In this document: one piece after another, positions 12,701 to 22,280 of the stretch
Layout: every line of letters begins with the position of its first letter
How positions within the stretch are numbered: the first letter of the stretch is position 1
Assembly: GCA_048013815.1 (NCBI GenBank)
Contig: CM106585.1
Location: 5,704,001 to 5,768,000 of the forward strand
DNA: 64,000 nucleotides
Origin: Setoptus koraiensis
Lineage: Eukaryota; Arthropoda
Reading direction: 5' to 3'
The notes under the pieces: generated by a model
Told to the model about the DNA's origin: nothing
What the model saw: only the letters and a program-made list of their open reading frames with translations
Database searches by the model: none
Translations under genes and position numbers: made by a program

Positions 12701-12783
12701 TTTTTAAATCGATGGATCTTGATTTTGATGACCTTTGGTCTAAATTGGATGCAGCACAGAATATTGGCCACAATGTGAGCTAG
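9736..12783 (+). CDS. Vps54: VPS54, GARP complex subunit
   Basis: Single 1015-residue frame, close to the roughly 970-residue animal homologues. VPS54 with VPS51, VPS52 and VPS53 forms the Golgi-associated retrograde protein complex, which tethers endosome-derived vesicles at the trans-Golgi. Visible features: a low-complexity N-terminal region, a charged coiled-coil segment around 130-160, then the conserved block VPDLFMHDQLDL. A long helical rod follows (FQLRQLQKQFTDYLDAIEENL, then QVMSSVDSVMDEVSLAI). The C-terminal domain, from about residue 750, includes YQLASSYLRAGTLQVGGLKT and ARNLIVSQRSLKLI. The absence of introns is notable for so long a gene. Three overlapping poly(A) signals follow the stop. 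Confidence 0.88.
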   Translation: MKKRLESKADNAGDSGGQNDPNSPGQSLSSAFIQSIINNSGVAKTSHTIQSGGPSGDKESHRQHDELKWNITNSAQNIVSALVDPSKQYDYAFRREWSNTFSSGPSGIPSSKLLKSASMAKRDAELRSKLRDYLTKLEERRIIKQKELQDKLSQEDQIPSNLPENHSKSRSGIKKVPDLFMHDQLDLSDSKTFTAIFDLLVQDVPKNSESQSEHTKDINSSTTYNKYTFNKFQLRQLQKQFTDYLDAIEENLAGQISNRSGDFFQVMSSVDSVMDEVSLAIKSVTSLRKKCATLNNALILPNLRNIQLTKSRNNANEVLVRLNNIETLCRVQSKIQLLLSSSDFVGALNLIAKSRRILENELVGVVCLRHLESQLNEIERVIGTMMQQEFITLITSEWNRPVPPTQNGYAIDPDNNSNEAKLFEHERVLSIVQGMIRINRLNFGEYFLQEARIAISTCVKQTLIEFLSDEDDCIGSDDKVSHDVYKTVQLINYTKWVAMIKIVFINLLSILKRIKIVYKVILSSLEQVESYLSDGNKSTVTDSIAFPTSEEVIIPEIFQMIDADVKQSTLSSVRQGKNGLSTSFQAVCNFAKHLTVNLIECRIKESNFDKLLATEFINLSKLIEDFTRVFSDICDRDQLILRSLLQTQADKFVNKFHDERTKRIKSNLDIEQWRMVEEIPEDFQQLITNIVDDGIPLWQCLEADKIKEYQQQQSGKTIKGSSTHANNDVKDVCDVQQRKSELPKQEQAQKKSGRSSVLANKQNYVIVNSAINLIRTILDYCRCANDIKFLSSEILARLFELLHLYNSTTYQLASSYLRAGTLQVGGLKTITARNLIVSQRSLKLILLVLPSILQHFERLLPEDHCSMLKRFDEISLTFRDHAGKIPERITSRVKNVINKSLDMWEPKPPVPSPQFCAVSQHLMMLHDNIQDAMPHDDLKELFTKIHKTFKDVLRSHLIRLRIANDSGPQQWLVTQELAFYKMNAAKLAVFKSMDLDFDDLWSKLDAAQNIGHNVS

Positions 12784-12812
12784 CAATCAATCAACTGTAG
12801 ACAGTGCGATAA

Positions 12813-12837
12813 AATAAAATAAATTATTTTGAATAAA
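12813..12837 (+). terminator. Cluster of poly(A) signals for VPS54
   Basis: AATAAA occurs at 12813, 12818 and 12832, 30-55 bases after the VPS54 stop codon. Confidence 0.7.
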
Positions 12838-12874
12838 GAGATCAAGATCCTGCTGCTTTGTTGACTTAATCGCA

Positions 12875-13030
12875 TTATAGGCTTGCATCAGCCAGGTCGT
12901 TGATGTTGAAATGTTTGATTATCTGCTCCTTATTCAAACTGCGTGTGTTTCCATATTTAGCTAGCATATCCAGTGTGGTATTTATATAGTTTGCAGGTGA
13001 CGTCAGGAAGTGGATTGTTTTTGTTGCGCA
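12875..13030 (-). pseudogene. Coding-like terminal segment, unassigned
   Basis: Open minus-strand frame of 51 codons between a TGA at 13033-13031 and a TAA at 12877-12875. The translation looks like real protein (FLTSPANYINTTLDMLAKYG, then SLNKEQIIKHFNINDLADAS). There is no upstream ATG and no AG acceptor between the upstream stop and the open part. It is therefore either the last exon of a gene with a disrupted start or a relic. Related coding-like frames occur upstream at 13150-13540. The family is not recognised. Confidence 0.35.
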
Positions 13031-13138
13031 TCATGCATAATACATGTAGTTATGCAACTATTGCATAACTATTGAATTTCAGTAATTTGATCTATTGATT
13101 TCGTGCGCGGCATGTTACGGTATGTTATACTTAATTGA

Positions 13139-13533
13139 TTAGAAGGGCCGTCAATTGATGCAAAAACTGCCACCCAAATCCCTTGGCCCGAAGCTGTCTA
13201 GTTAGTCTCCTTGTAGTTGTGTCATCAGATGCTACAACAAGCGCTGTCATGTCAGACATCGAGGCACGTGTCTGACACGATTTCTGGCATGCCAATTGGT
13301 CTGTTGGGCAATTCATTCAAAACTTTACACTGGCATCTAATGTTACCTTGGCTGCCGGTGTTGGCTCTGTAGCGGTAGCAAAGGTTCGCTATATTAGTTA
13401 TTGGCTCTGCTATAGTGAATATCTCTAAATCATTTGTATAATCGAGGAATGTTAATGTTGGGCAAGCAAGCAGCGTTATGCGAAAGTCGATAAAGGTCAT
13501 CCGTACAATTTGTAGAATTATCAGCCTCATTTT
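13139..13533 (-). pseudogene. Coding-like segments in shifted frames
   Basis: An ATG near 13531 opens a frame (MRLIILQIVRMTFIDFRIT...) that runs through a possible donor CAAG|GTAACA near 13350. A second frame (MSDMTALVVASDDTTTRRLT then RQLRAKGFGWQFLHQ) begins near 13260 and ends at 13139. The frames differ, and I could not connect them to each other or to 12875-13030 with confident splice sites. A broken gene is the simplest reading. Confidence 0.25.
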
Positions 13534-14216
13534 GAGTCTATAGAATGACACATGATTGGACTGAACAGTTATAACTAACAGCTAACAGCTAAATAGGCCC
13601 GTTCCACTTTTTCAAAGAAACAACTCGGCAAGCGGGGGCCAGTTGGGCGTCTGGCGAGCAGCCATGATACATAAGCCATACATAAGTGGAGCGAGAGCGT
13701 AAGTTTTGTTGGCTGAATAGTGGGCATTTTTGTGACGGTGTCCGATTGCAATTGGTTGAGCTGTGCGGCGATAATGGCGCCCGCCGATGACAGTTAATTA
13801 GCCACACTCACATTGTCAGATATTTCGCTGGCTCGCACATATAGCCGGCCAATGTCGCCTGCTAAATGGGTCTAGTCTCACGCGGGTCGTCGCAGATAGG
13901 CCGGCAAGGGAGAGCGGAGCGGGAGAGATCGGGAGAGAGAGTAGGACAGTGGTGTATATGTGTGAATAATAATAGTAATCTACCCACTTAAGTATACAAT
14001 GTCTCTCTTTTGATAGAGTACAGAATGAATTCTGTCTCCAATTTCCATCGTTGCAGTCAACCTCGTTTTGCTTTTGCTTTCTTTTCACGGCATCACCACT
14101 GGCGATTGGGCTGGCTGGCGGTGGCAGTGGCAGAGAAAAGAAAACTATTTATATTATTGGCTACAGCGCTCTCAACAAATGTTATCCAATGTGTATTTGA
14201 TTTATGGCGTAACTGT

Positions 14217-14240
14217 GGCCGGCCGGCCGGCCGGCCAGCA
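14217..14240. repeat. GGCC tetranucleotide repeat
   Basis: About five tandem copies of GGCC at the start of a GCA-rich stretch. Confidence 0.8.
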
Positions 14241-16111
14241 GCAGTAGCGGCAACTAGGATTTCGTCGTGTGGTTGGCGTTGTTGCTGCCGTTGCTGTTGT
14301 TGCTGGCGCTGGAGATTCTGGCAGAGATTGTGTGGAGCAGCAAGAGAAGAAGAAGAAGAAGCCACTTAATGACATCGATTTGTTGGCCGCTGCTACAGTT
14401 ATACCTGTTTATAGCGCCAGCCACAATGCGATAAGACCGGCTGACGGTTTGAGTTAGTTACAATTGGGCTTTGTTCGCACAATACCGTGCACTTGATAGT
14501 TGCAGCGGCCAACAACCAACGGCAACAGCAACAACGGCAACAGCAGCGGCAACAACAACTGCACTGATGATGATAATGGGCTAACAAACCAAAATAGACA
14601 AGTTCAATGGCTCTCAATGTTGCCCAATTTAGCTGCTGGCCGGCGAGCTGGCTGGCGAGCTAGCGGGCAGCAGTGAAAAGCAGCAGCAGCAGCAAGTGAA
14701 AAGAACGGCGCAAACTTGAATTGAATCTGTCTTTTCATTTTCACTATTTGCGCCGACACACACACCTGAGCACATTTCAGCGTCCATTTATCCTTTATCG
14801 CTGCCTCCATTTCTTGTCGCTGCTTCTATTCTGGGCAACATGATGCTGCAAGTTGTTGCTGCTGCTGCTGCTGCTCGATGTTGAACTTGCGGCAGAACAA
14901 CAACAATGGGCATGATAATCCACCTACGAGCCGCCGCTTACTTGAGAGAGTTGCTGGCAAGTTGCGAGGTGAGCTCAGGTGAGCGACGGAGCTCAGGTGA
15001 GCGCCAGAGATCAGGTTTGCAGCTTGTTGCTTGGCCACTGCTGGACGGTGATGGGTTGTTCATGTCCATGTACTTGCATTGTTGGTCTGGCGTGCTTTTG
15101 CAATGGAGCGCGCCTATACAGGCCTCAAACCAGTCCGGCTGCGACCGGCGACTCGACGCAGCAACTTGATTCATTCATTCTCGATTGCGGCAACTGCATC
15201 GAGTTGCCGCCGAATGGATCGCAAATACTCGCTGCTACTCACGGCGCAACTGACAGCAGCAGCAGCTTGTGTGAGTTAGCAGCGGCCTGAGAAGCGGCCA
15301 GCAACTAGTGGTCGGGCCAGCATCTCGCCTAGACGCTTCTTTAGGTCACAGGGACAATGACTTCTCACGGAGTCTCGTGTGCGGTCATGCCGCTTTCCAT
15401 TTCTTCGCACTTGTCTGCCCTCCAATCTCGGCGCTCAACTCTCTCGCTCTCTCACTCTCTCGCTCTCGCTCGGCGAGACTGGCCTGTCCGTGGGCCGCAA
15501 GTCGGCGCACTGGACAGGCCACAGTCTGTCCGAGCCTCGAGTGTCGAGCCTCGAGTGCCGCGCTTCGAGACTCTCGAATCGAGGGTCGAGAGTCGGCGCC
15601 GAGCCGGCTGCCAGTGAGAGCGGCCGGGATCAGACTCGCTGCTGGTCGGCGGCCGGTCGGCCAGCCAGCAACCTGTTCGCTGGCCTTTGGCAGCGCCACA
15701 AATAACTCTCTCGCTCTGAAAGTCGCACAGTCGGCCCGCTGGTTGTGAGAGCCGGCCCGAGCCGAACGCAGCCGGGCCGGCCGAGAAGAAGAGCGACGGC
15801 CAAGAAGTGAGAGTTTGCTATTTAGGGAATGAGCCAGGGCGCGGTCATGACACCGCCGCAACTGGCGAGCGCTTTATATAGCTTCGCATAGCCGGTCGCG
15901 TATGGCCAATGGCGGCGCCGGCCATGGGATAGGCGAGCGCCATTGAATGGAACGAGCGCTACTTTCAATGCGACTCAGCGCTCACTAGACGAGCGATCTA
16001 GGCAAATTGCAAATTCAATTCTGTGTGATCGCTATTTCGGTTCGCACAGCGCCGATTCATTCAGCCTTGGCCAAGTTGGCCCGTTAACGAGACAGCTCGC
16101 CTTTGTTGTCG

Positions 16112-16122
16112 GTGGTGTCGTT

Positions 16123-16153
<31 letters not shown>

Positions 16154-16185
16154 CTGCTGTTGTTGCCGTTGTTGTCGTTGCGCAT
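16112..16185. repeat. GTT/GCC-rich trinucleotide tract
   Basis: Interrupted 9-bp unit GTTGTTGCC repeated about six times. Confidence 0.8.
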
Positions 16186-16213
16186 CAACAGTTGACGATG
16201 AACGTCGACGCAA

Positions 16214-16252
16214 CGGTCGCCGCTCGGTCGCCGCTCGGTCGCCGCTCGGCCG
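16214..16252. repeat. 12-bp tandem repeat TCGCCGCTCGGT
   Basis: Three and a fraction copies, immediately left of the 9-bp GCTGACGAC array. Confidence 0.8.
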
Positions 16253-16253
16253 C

Positions 16254-16362
16254 CACTGACAACACTGACAACGCTGACGACGCTGACGACGCTGACGACG
16301 CTGACGACGCTGACGACGCTGACAACACTGACAACACTGACAACACCGACGACACTGACAGC
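16254..16362. repeat. 9-bp GCTGACGAC / ACTGACAAC array
   Basis: About twelve units. The central copies are identical GCTGACGAC and the flanking copies are ACTGACAAC. It translates to Asp/Ala- or Thr/Asp-rich runs on the plus strand, explaining spurious open frames. Confidence 0.9.
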
Positions 16363-16584
16363 GCCAACAGCTGACGGCTGACAGCCGACGGCGGCCAGCT
16401 CGGCAAGCCGGGCGAGCAAACTCGTTAGCGATTGTGTGGCTGGCGCACTGATGTTGCTGCTGGCCGCGATGCAGTTGTTGTCGATGCCGTTGTTGTCGGC
16501 GCTGTTGTTGTTGTCGCTGTTGTGGCCGCTGGCCGCTCGGGCCGACGCACAAGCGAAAGGGCGATGTGACCGAGCAACAGCGTG

Positions 16585-16592
16585 TATAAATA
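16585..16592 (+). promoter_or_regulatory. TATA box-like TATAAATA
   Basis: Perfect TATAAATA in GC-rich surroundings. A 30-codon ATG frame starts about 30 bases downstream at 16621. No transcript can be assigned. Confidence 0.25.
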
Positions 16593-16787
16593 ACGGAGCC
16601 GGCCCAACGGTCGCGCTGACAATGAAAGCCGATGACGCAACGAAAGTCTTTGTTTCTGGCGTCGGCGAGCGACTCAGCGGCCGCACTGGCGAGCGACTCA
16701 GCGATGCCCGCTAACCTAGTAACGTTTTGCGCTGAGTCGCTGCCAGTCTCGCCGTGTGAGAGACCCTTTCGCCCGAGACACAGCGCA

Positions 16788-16795
16788 TATAAATA
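16788..16795 (+). promoter_or_regulatory. Second TATA box-like TATAAATA
   Basis: Identical octamer 203 bases after the first. Between them a 15-base sequence (GCGAGCGACTCAGCG) and a near inverted copy (CGCTGAGTCGCTGCC) could form a stem. Confidence 0.25.
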
Positions 16796-17870
16796 GAAAC
16801 TTTCAATTACAGTTCAACGGCGACTTGCTGCACTTGTCAGCGCCAAATGGTCGCTTGACGGGGCTTGTGACGGCCGTGTTGCCCAAGTTGGCCACCGATC
16901 GGGCACACACTGGGTGTGCAGTGTCTCATTTCATCGATTGCTGACTGCTGTTCGCTGATTGCTGATTGCGTTTGTGTCGCCGAGCGGCCACTTGTGGCTG
17001 TCGCTGATCGCTGGCCGACCATCTCGAGCTTCAGCTCGTCGCTCGGTCGCCGTTGCAGCGACCATGGCGACGGTCGCGACAATCGCCTCGGTCGCTACAA
17101 GCCCGAGCTGATAAAGTGATTAATGCGCCCATCGATCGTCGCTGCAATCCGATGATGCACTTGTCGTCACACCATCGCCGTTGCCATTGCCTAGCCGGTC
17201 GCGCTTGCCGCGTCACATGAACGCAACACATAAATGCAGCATATAAAACAAATACCACGACAAGCTCGTTTTATTTTATTATTATAATCATGTTGTTTGC
17301 CATTTTCACACTTGCATCATATGCTTATCATATGACTATTATACTGCATGACTACAACGAAGCTGCCCAGATAAACTTTGCACCCGCCTGTTGTGGATAT
17401 TCGTCTGTTGTGGATCTGTGGTTCATCTGTCCGGATCGATATACACAATGCTGGCAAATTGTGCATATTATCCAGCCAGTCGAGCATCCAAACAGCCGGC
17501 TCGCCAAATGGAGAGTCTGTAGTGTTTTTGGGCCCATCATTTGTGCCTCCATCACAATGATAGCATCATTTGTGCCTCTGTCATACTGACAGTGTCATTT
17601 GTGGCTCGTGTGGCGCGGCCTTGGCAAGATCGTCGGCTGTTGTCTTGGTCGGGCGCAGTTGATGGCCAGACCGACTAGAGAGCCGAAAAATTGCCAATGA
17701 GAGTGAGCCGCAAAACTGGCTCGGATGGTCGCAATGGCAACAGGCATATTGCATGCATATTGCGCTATAGTGGATGATTTTGTGTCAAGGTGGCTGCCGT
17801 GAACTTGCACTAGATCGCATTCATTAGGGCAACCATTTAAGCTTTTCGGCGCCAAACAAACAATGCCAAC

Positions 17871-18003
17871 CGACAGCGACAGCAGCAACAACAGCAACAA
17901 CAACGACAACAACAACGACAACAACAACAGCAGCAACAGCGACAACAACAACAACAACAACAGCGACAACAACAACGACAGCGACAACAACAACGACAGC
18001 CAG
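17871..18003. repeat. CAA/CAG/GAC trinucleotide microsatellite
   Basis: Interrupted array of CAACAAC, CAGCAAC and GACAAC units over about 130 bases. Confidence 0.9.
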
Positions 18004-18024
18004 TAGCTGGTGTGCCAATGGCAA

Positions 18025-18047
18025 CTGGCTGGCTGGCTGGCTGGCTG
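18025..18047. repeat. GGCT tetranucleotide repeat
   Basis: Five to six copies. A second GGCT run occurs at 19319-19340. Confidence 0.85.
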
Positions 18048-18749
18048 CTATTAATAATAATGATTGCAATGATCCCAACGAAAACAAAATATATATCATT
18101 AACAGCAATTACACAGGGCGATAAACAGGGCATTGTTATTAATATTGCCTATACTTGTCTCGCTACACACAACTCGGGCCGCTTTTATGGATACTTTACT
18201 TTTGTCTGGATTGTAGTAATTAGTCAATTACGACGGCTGGTGTCATCTCGCTTGCTCGTCGTCCGTCGTTGGTCTCTTTGTTTTGAGCCCGTTTATACAT
18301 GAATGACTTGCGTTCTTTTCGGTTGTTTTCACTTCAAACTTTTAAGGTCAGCGCGAGTTTGTTGTGTTCGTGCAATATCAATCAATCTGTTCGAATGCTG
18401 GCTGTCAAATTGACTCTAATCACTCTCTGGCTGGATCACGTGCCAACGATGCCCATCATCATGCTAATCGTCTGCAACTTGCCAGTCGATAGTGACTACT
18501 AGTCACTGACTAGTGACTGGCGCTTGCGACAGCGGCACTGGGCGCCCAGGTGAGCCCAGCACCGTTCGTCGGCCGATCTGCTAATCATAATTCACGAATC
18601 ATGATTCCTGATTGGTGAATCGGCCAACAGGGCGCCAAACTGTCAAGTTGACAGTGTCAAGTTGGCGACTGTCAAGCTGCAAAGCTTGCAAAAAGTTGCA
18701 ACAAAACCAACAACAATCAATTGGCCATCGAGACACCGTGGGTTGCGTT

Positions 18750-19972
18750 AATGTATATAGATAAATATATACTCGCTATTTGATAGAATTCTTTAATTAA
18801 TCTTAAATTATTAATATTAATTATGTTAATAATAATACAATGGTGACAATAATTTTAATCAATAATAATAATAATATTAATAATGACAATAATATTAATG
18901 ATGCTAATAATAATAATAAAATAATAATAATAATATTAATAATAATAATAATATTAATTTGTGTGTGTGTGTGTGTGTGATAGTGATCTTGGTGATAATA
19001 TCAGTTAATTAGTTATATTAGCCAATTAACCAATAGCTAACAACTATAATACTGGTGACAATGGCTGATGTGTGTTACACTGTATGTTAGTTGCTAGTTG
19101 CGTTCGGCTAGACAAGCAACTCTCAATTAAGCTACTCTCAATTATATAGATAAATACGTGCCAGCTATATCTAGATGCATCTTGGTGATATACTGTGTGT
19201 GATTTATTGATTGATATTTGCTTGGCGTATATCATCATCGTCAGCTTCATCGTATCAGTGGCAAGATCAGTGATAATGATGATACTATACTGCATGGTAT
19301 ATATACTGGTGGTATTGACTGGCTGGCTGGCTGGTCACGCTCTAGATATAATTGTTGCTGTTGTTGTTGTTATTATTTCGAAAGTATGAGATCTATTCTC
19401 TTGATTGAAGACATACGGTAATGTTCCCGAAACGATACCATCATGATGGTGGCGTTAAATGTTGTTTTGTTGTCCAACTAAATATAATAATAATAATAGT
19501 AATAGTAATAATAATAATCGTTTATCACCGTCGTCATCACCACAACAACATATCACCGTCTAATCACGCTGTTTAATCTGTCGCTTAATTAACAACAACA
19601 ACAACAACAACAATTGTTCGTGTGTGTCTTGCTTATGTCGGCATGGATAGATTCTGCAAATAATATTAATAATAATAATAGTAGTTGTAATAATAATAAT
19701 AATATTAATAGTAGTGATGGTTTTAGCTTCGCGCGTCCAAACTGTGTGTCCCAATGTGTAAGTGTTTGCCGGACTCTTTCTCAGATGGTGCCCGCGTGGC
19801 GACAAACAGCCAATAATTAATAATTACTTTTTACAATTTACTCACTAGTGATGATAATATGATGATGCCTCGCCTGATTTGTGTGTGGTTGTCAGTTTGT
19901 CAGCTAATCACGAATATAAATGTGTGTGTGTGTGTGGAACTTGACGACTCAACTAATTAATTGCTCAATTAA
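18750..19972 (-). other. AT-rich 3' flank of TIS11 with AU-rich elements
   Basis: A sharp AT-rich block directly downstream of TIS11 on its own strand, probably its 3' UTR. It contains AAT/ATT microsatellite at 18800-18958, (GT)n at 18960-18980 and TTTATT (minus AATAAA) near 19202. TATTTAT on the mRNA strand, the core site of ZFP36-family proteins, occurs at 18767-18761 and 19156-19150. This would allow the protein to destabilise its own mRNA, as known for mammalian TTP. Confidence 0.45.
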
Positions 19973-21460
19973 TTAAGCAGAGGACGAGGTCGACGACGAC
20001 GACGACGATGAGAATAGCGATGATGAGAAATTTGTTGGCGAGGCCGGCAACGAGTTGGAGGATGAGGACGACGACGAGGCCAACGACGACGATGTGTGGT
20101 CAGTGATGATGGACGACGGTTGTTTGTTGACGTTGACGGACGAGCCAACCAACGACGATACGTGATGATGGTGATTGTGATGATTGTGATGATTATGGTG
20201 ATTGTGATGATTGTGATGCTGCTGCTGAAGCTTGCTGTGATGGCTAGATGAATGATTCAAATGATGGCTAATGACATGATGGGCGCCTAATTGGTGTTGC
20301 ATGGGAAGCTGATGAAGATGATGATGATTGTGATGATTGTTGGTCATGTTGTTGACGGCGGCTATGCTGTTGGCGGCGTTAATTAAGGTATTATGATGAT
20401 AACTATTGTTCATTTGGGTCGATTGGTTTGTCGGAGAGCCGGCGTTGCTGCTGGCGCCACTTGCGGGCGCACCGTGGCCCGTGGACAGGCTGCCGCTACC
20501 GGACAGGCCGTTGCTGGACAGGCCGTTGCTGGACAGGTGAGCCAGGTTGCCTGTTGGGGCCTTGCTAGAGTTGTTGATGTTGTTGCCGTTAGTTGTTGTT
20601 GTTGTGGTCGAGTTGTCCAAACCGTTGACCGCTTGGCCGACATTGATCGGATTCAGGGCGCTCAGCTGATGGCCGACGGCGCCCAGCTTGTTGACGGCCG
20701 ACATGACGACATGATGGTCGTGCAGCAGAACCTGATCCACGTCCCCATCAACGTCGTGCAAATTTCCCGACGACGAGTGGTGGCCGTGCGACGAGTCCGA
20801 AGACGACGACGAGTCACTATTGTCAAATGAGTGCACCGACGAGTGGGTCAGCAACGAAGCGGACAGTGTCGACATGAGCGTCTTCTTTGAATTTTCACTA
20901 TTGTGTATAAAATGACACCGTGGACCGTACGGACAAAATCCGGTTGTGTGAAAGGTGCGACAAAATTCAGTCTTGTATTTGGGGTGTCGGGCGAGCGTTC
21001 TGAGCTCGTTGATGCCGTGCGCAAATTGACATTTTTCGCCGTATTTGCAGCAGCCGTTTTCCTCGAAGGGCCGACACAGCTCAGTCTTGTATCTGGATGA
21101 ATTTTGTTGCTGCTGTTGCTGTTGTTGTTGCTGGCTGTTTGTTTGCTGGCCAGCGGACGGCTGCTGCTGCTGCTGCTGCGAAATGGGTATCGCCGGCGAC
21201 GATTTCGGGGGCGACTGTAGGTGGTTGTGACTTTGGTTGTTTGCTTGTTGCGCGCCGCCGCTCTTGTTGTGACTCTGCTGTTGGCCGGCCAGCGGTTGTT
21301 GGTCGTGCTGCTGCTGGTGCTGGTGAGAGTGGTGCTGGTGCGGGTGGTGGCGATGGTGGTCGGCCGTTTGCTGTTGGTGCAACAGGCCCGCGCCCGCCGG
21401 ATGGTGCCCGGCCGAGTGGTGCAAGTGGCTGAGCAGGTGGTGCAAGCTGGACATTGTCAT
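19973..21460 (-). CDS. Tis11: TIS11/ZFP36-family tandem CCCH zinc-finger protein
   Basis: 495 residues from the ATG at 21460; a second ATG is two codons later. The family binds AU-rich elements in mRNA 3' UTRs and recruits decay factors in the cytoplasm. Two C-x8-C-x5-C-x3-H fingers lie at about residues 123-186 ([19 protein letters not shown] and [19 protein letters not shown]), with the family linker spacing and both KTE(L/F)CR leaders. The fingers look fully functional. The N-terminus is Gln/His-rich and the C-terminus is very long, with Ser, Asn and poly-His runs ([11 protein letters not shown]). The usual C-terminal CNOT1-binding motif (LPIFxRxS-type) is not visible. The frame is open upstream through a tandem repeat but has no ATG there, so I start at 21460. 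The long AT-rich 3' flank carries cognate binding sites. Confidence 0.85.
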   Translation of the reverse strand: MTMSSLHHLLSHLHHSAGHHPAGAGLLHQQQTADHHRHHPHQHHSHQHQQQHDQQPLAGQQQSHNKSGGAQQANNQSHNHLQSPPKSSPAIPISQQQQQQPSAGQQTNSQQQQQQQQQQNSSRYKTELCRPFEENGCCKYGEKCQFAHGINELRTLARHPKYKTEFCRTFHTTGFCPYGPRCHFIHNSENSKKTLMSTLSASLLTHSSVHSFDNSDSSSSSDSSHGHHSSSGNLHDVDGDVDQVLLHDHHVVMSAVNKLGAVGHQLSALNPINVGQAVNGLDNSTTTTTTNGNNINNSSKAPTGNLAHLSSNGLSSNGLSGSGSLSTGHGAPASGASSNAGSPTNQSTQMNNSYHHNTLINAANSIAAVNNMTNNHHNHHHLHQLPMQHQLGAHHVISHHLNHSSSHHSKLQQQHHNHHNHHNHHNHHNHHHHVSSLVGSSVNVNKQPSSIITDHTSSSLASSSSSSSNSLPASPTNFSSSLFSSSSSSSTSSSA

Positions 21461-21491
21461 GGTGCTGGCCGCTGGGTGCTGCCGATGGCGG

Positions 21492-21680
21492 TTGGTCGAC
21501 TGGTCAGTTGGTCGATCGTTCACGTTCGGTTGGTGGATCTTTGAGTTGGTCGAATGTTCAATTGATCGAATGTTCAATATGTCGATTGTTCGATAGGTCG
21601 ATTGTTCAATAGGTCGATTGTTCAATATGTCGATTGGCTATTTGGTCGATTGTTCAGTTGGTCGATTGGCTATTTGGCTG
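21492..21680. repeat. 17-18-bp minisatellite in the TIS11 leader
   Basis: Unit like GGTCGATTGTTCAATA repeated about eight to ten times with substitutions, directly upstream of the TIS11 start codon. It stays in frame with TIS11 on the minus strand but contains no ATG. Confidence 0.8.
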
Positions 21681-21740
21681 ATTGGGTGGTCACCGGTTGC
21701 TGTGGGACCGCTATGGGCTGGCTGTGACTGGACTGACTGA

Positions 21741-21789
21741 CGTAACTGGCGTATAACTGGCGTATAACTGGCATATAACTGGCATATAA
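21741..21789. repeat. 11-bp tandem repeat CGTATAACTGG
   Basis: Four to five units with C/T and G/A variants, in the TIS11 upstream region. Confidence 0.8.
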
Positions 21790-21848
21790 CTGATAACGTG
21801 TAACTGATATAGGGGGCGCGATTGTGGGTTGCGCCGGCCGCTGGTGCG

Positions 21849-21907
21849 ACTGGGGCCGATAAACTGAGACTGGGGCCGACAAACTGAGACGGGCGCCGAT
21901 AAACTGG
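21849..21907. repeat. 20-bp tandem repeat, three units
   Basis: Unit begins ACTGGGGCCGATAAACTGAG. The third unit is diverged. Confidence 0.8.
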
Positions 21908-22270
21908 GGCTGGCGCGATGCGCGTGCGGCGGATAAATACTTTTTAAATAGGGAATAGTTTAAATACTGAACAGTAATGAATAACAGTGACACTGACTGA
22001 CAATTGTGTGAATAGTTTGCGAGTCGGCCGACTATGCAAACTGCTATGCAATGGCGATGCAATGACTGGCCGTGTCTTGTCGCTGCGAGCGATACTGTCT
22101 TGTCGCGCGGGTGTCGCTGTTGTTGCGACTAAATGCGATTGGCGCAGTGTATGCAGTTGATATACAAATGCAATCACAGTCGACGACACACACACACACA
22201 CAATTAGACGATACGATACGATAATAACGCGACGAGCGACTGTTACTAAATGGCCGCGCTAATATCGCCG

Positions 22271-22280
22271 AGTATATATA
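22271..22280 (-). promoter_or_regulatory. TATA-like element, possible TIS11 promoter
   Basis: TATATATACT on the minus strand, about 810 bases upstream of the TIS11 ATG, in otherwise GC-rich sequence. If used, the 5' leader would include the three tandem-repeat blocks. Confidence 0.3.

Larger units (their letters stand above)
13552..18749. other. GC-rich low-complexity intergenic block
   Basis: No supported gene. The sequence changes abruptly from AT-rich to GC/CpG-rich DNA with CAA, CAG, GCC, GGCT and GAC-type repeats on both strands. Long open frames occur but have repetitive, biased translations. Three TATA-like boxes are listed separately. Confidence 0.5.

Noticed and set aside
16254-16362. 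Asp/Ala-repeat protein encoded by the 9-bp array
   Set aside because: The frame is created by the microsatellite and extends only into other low-complexity sequence.
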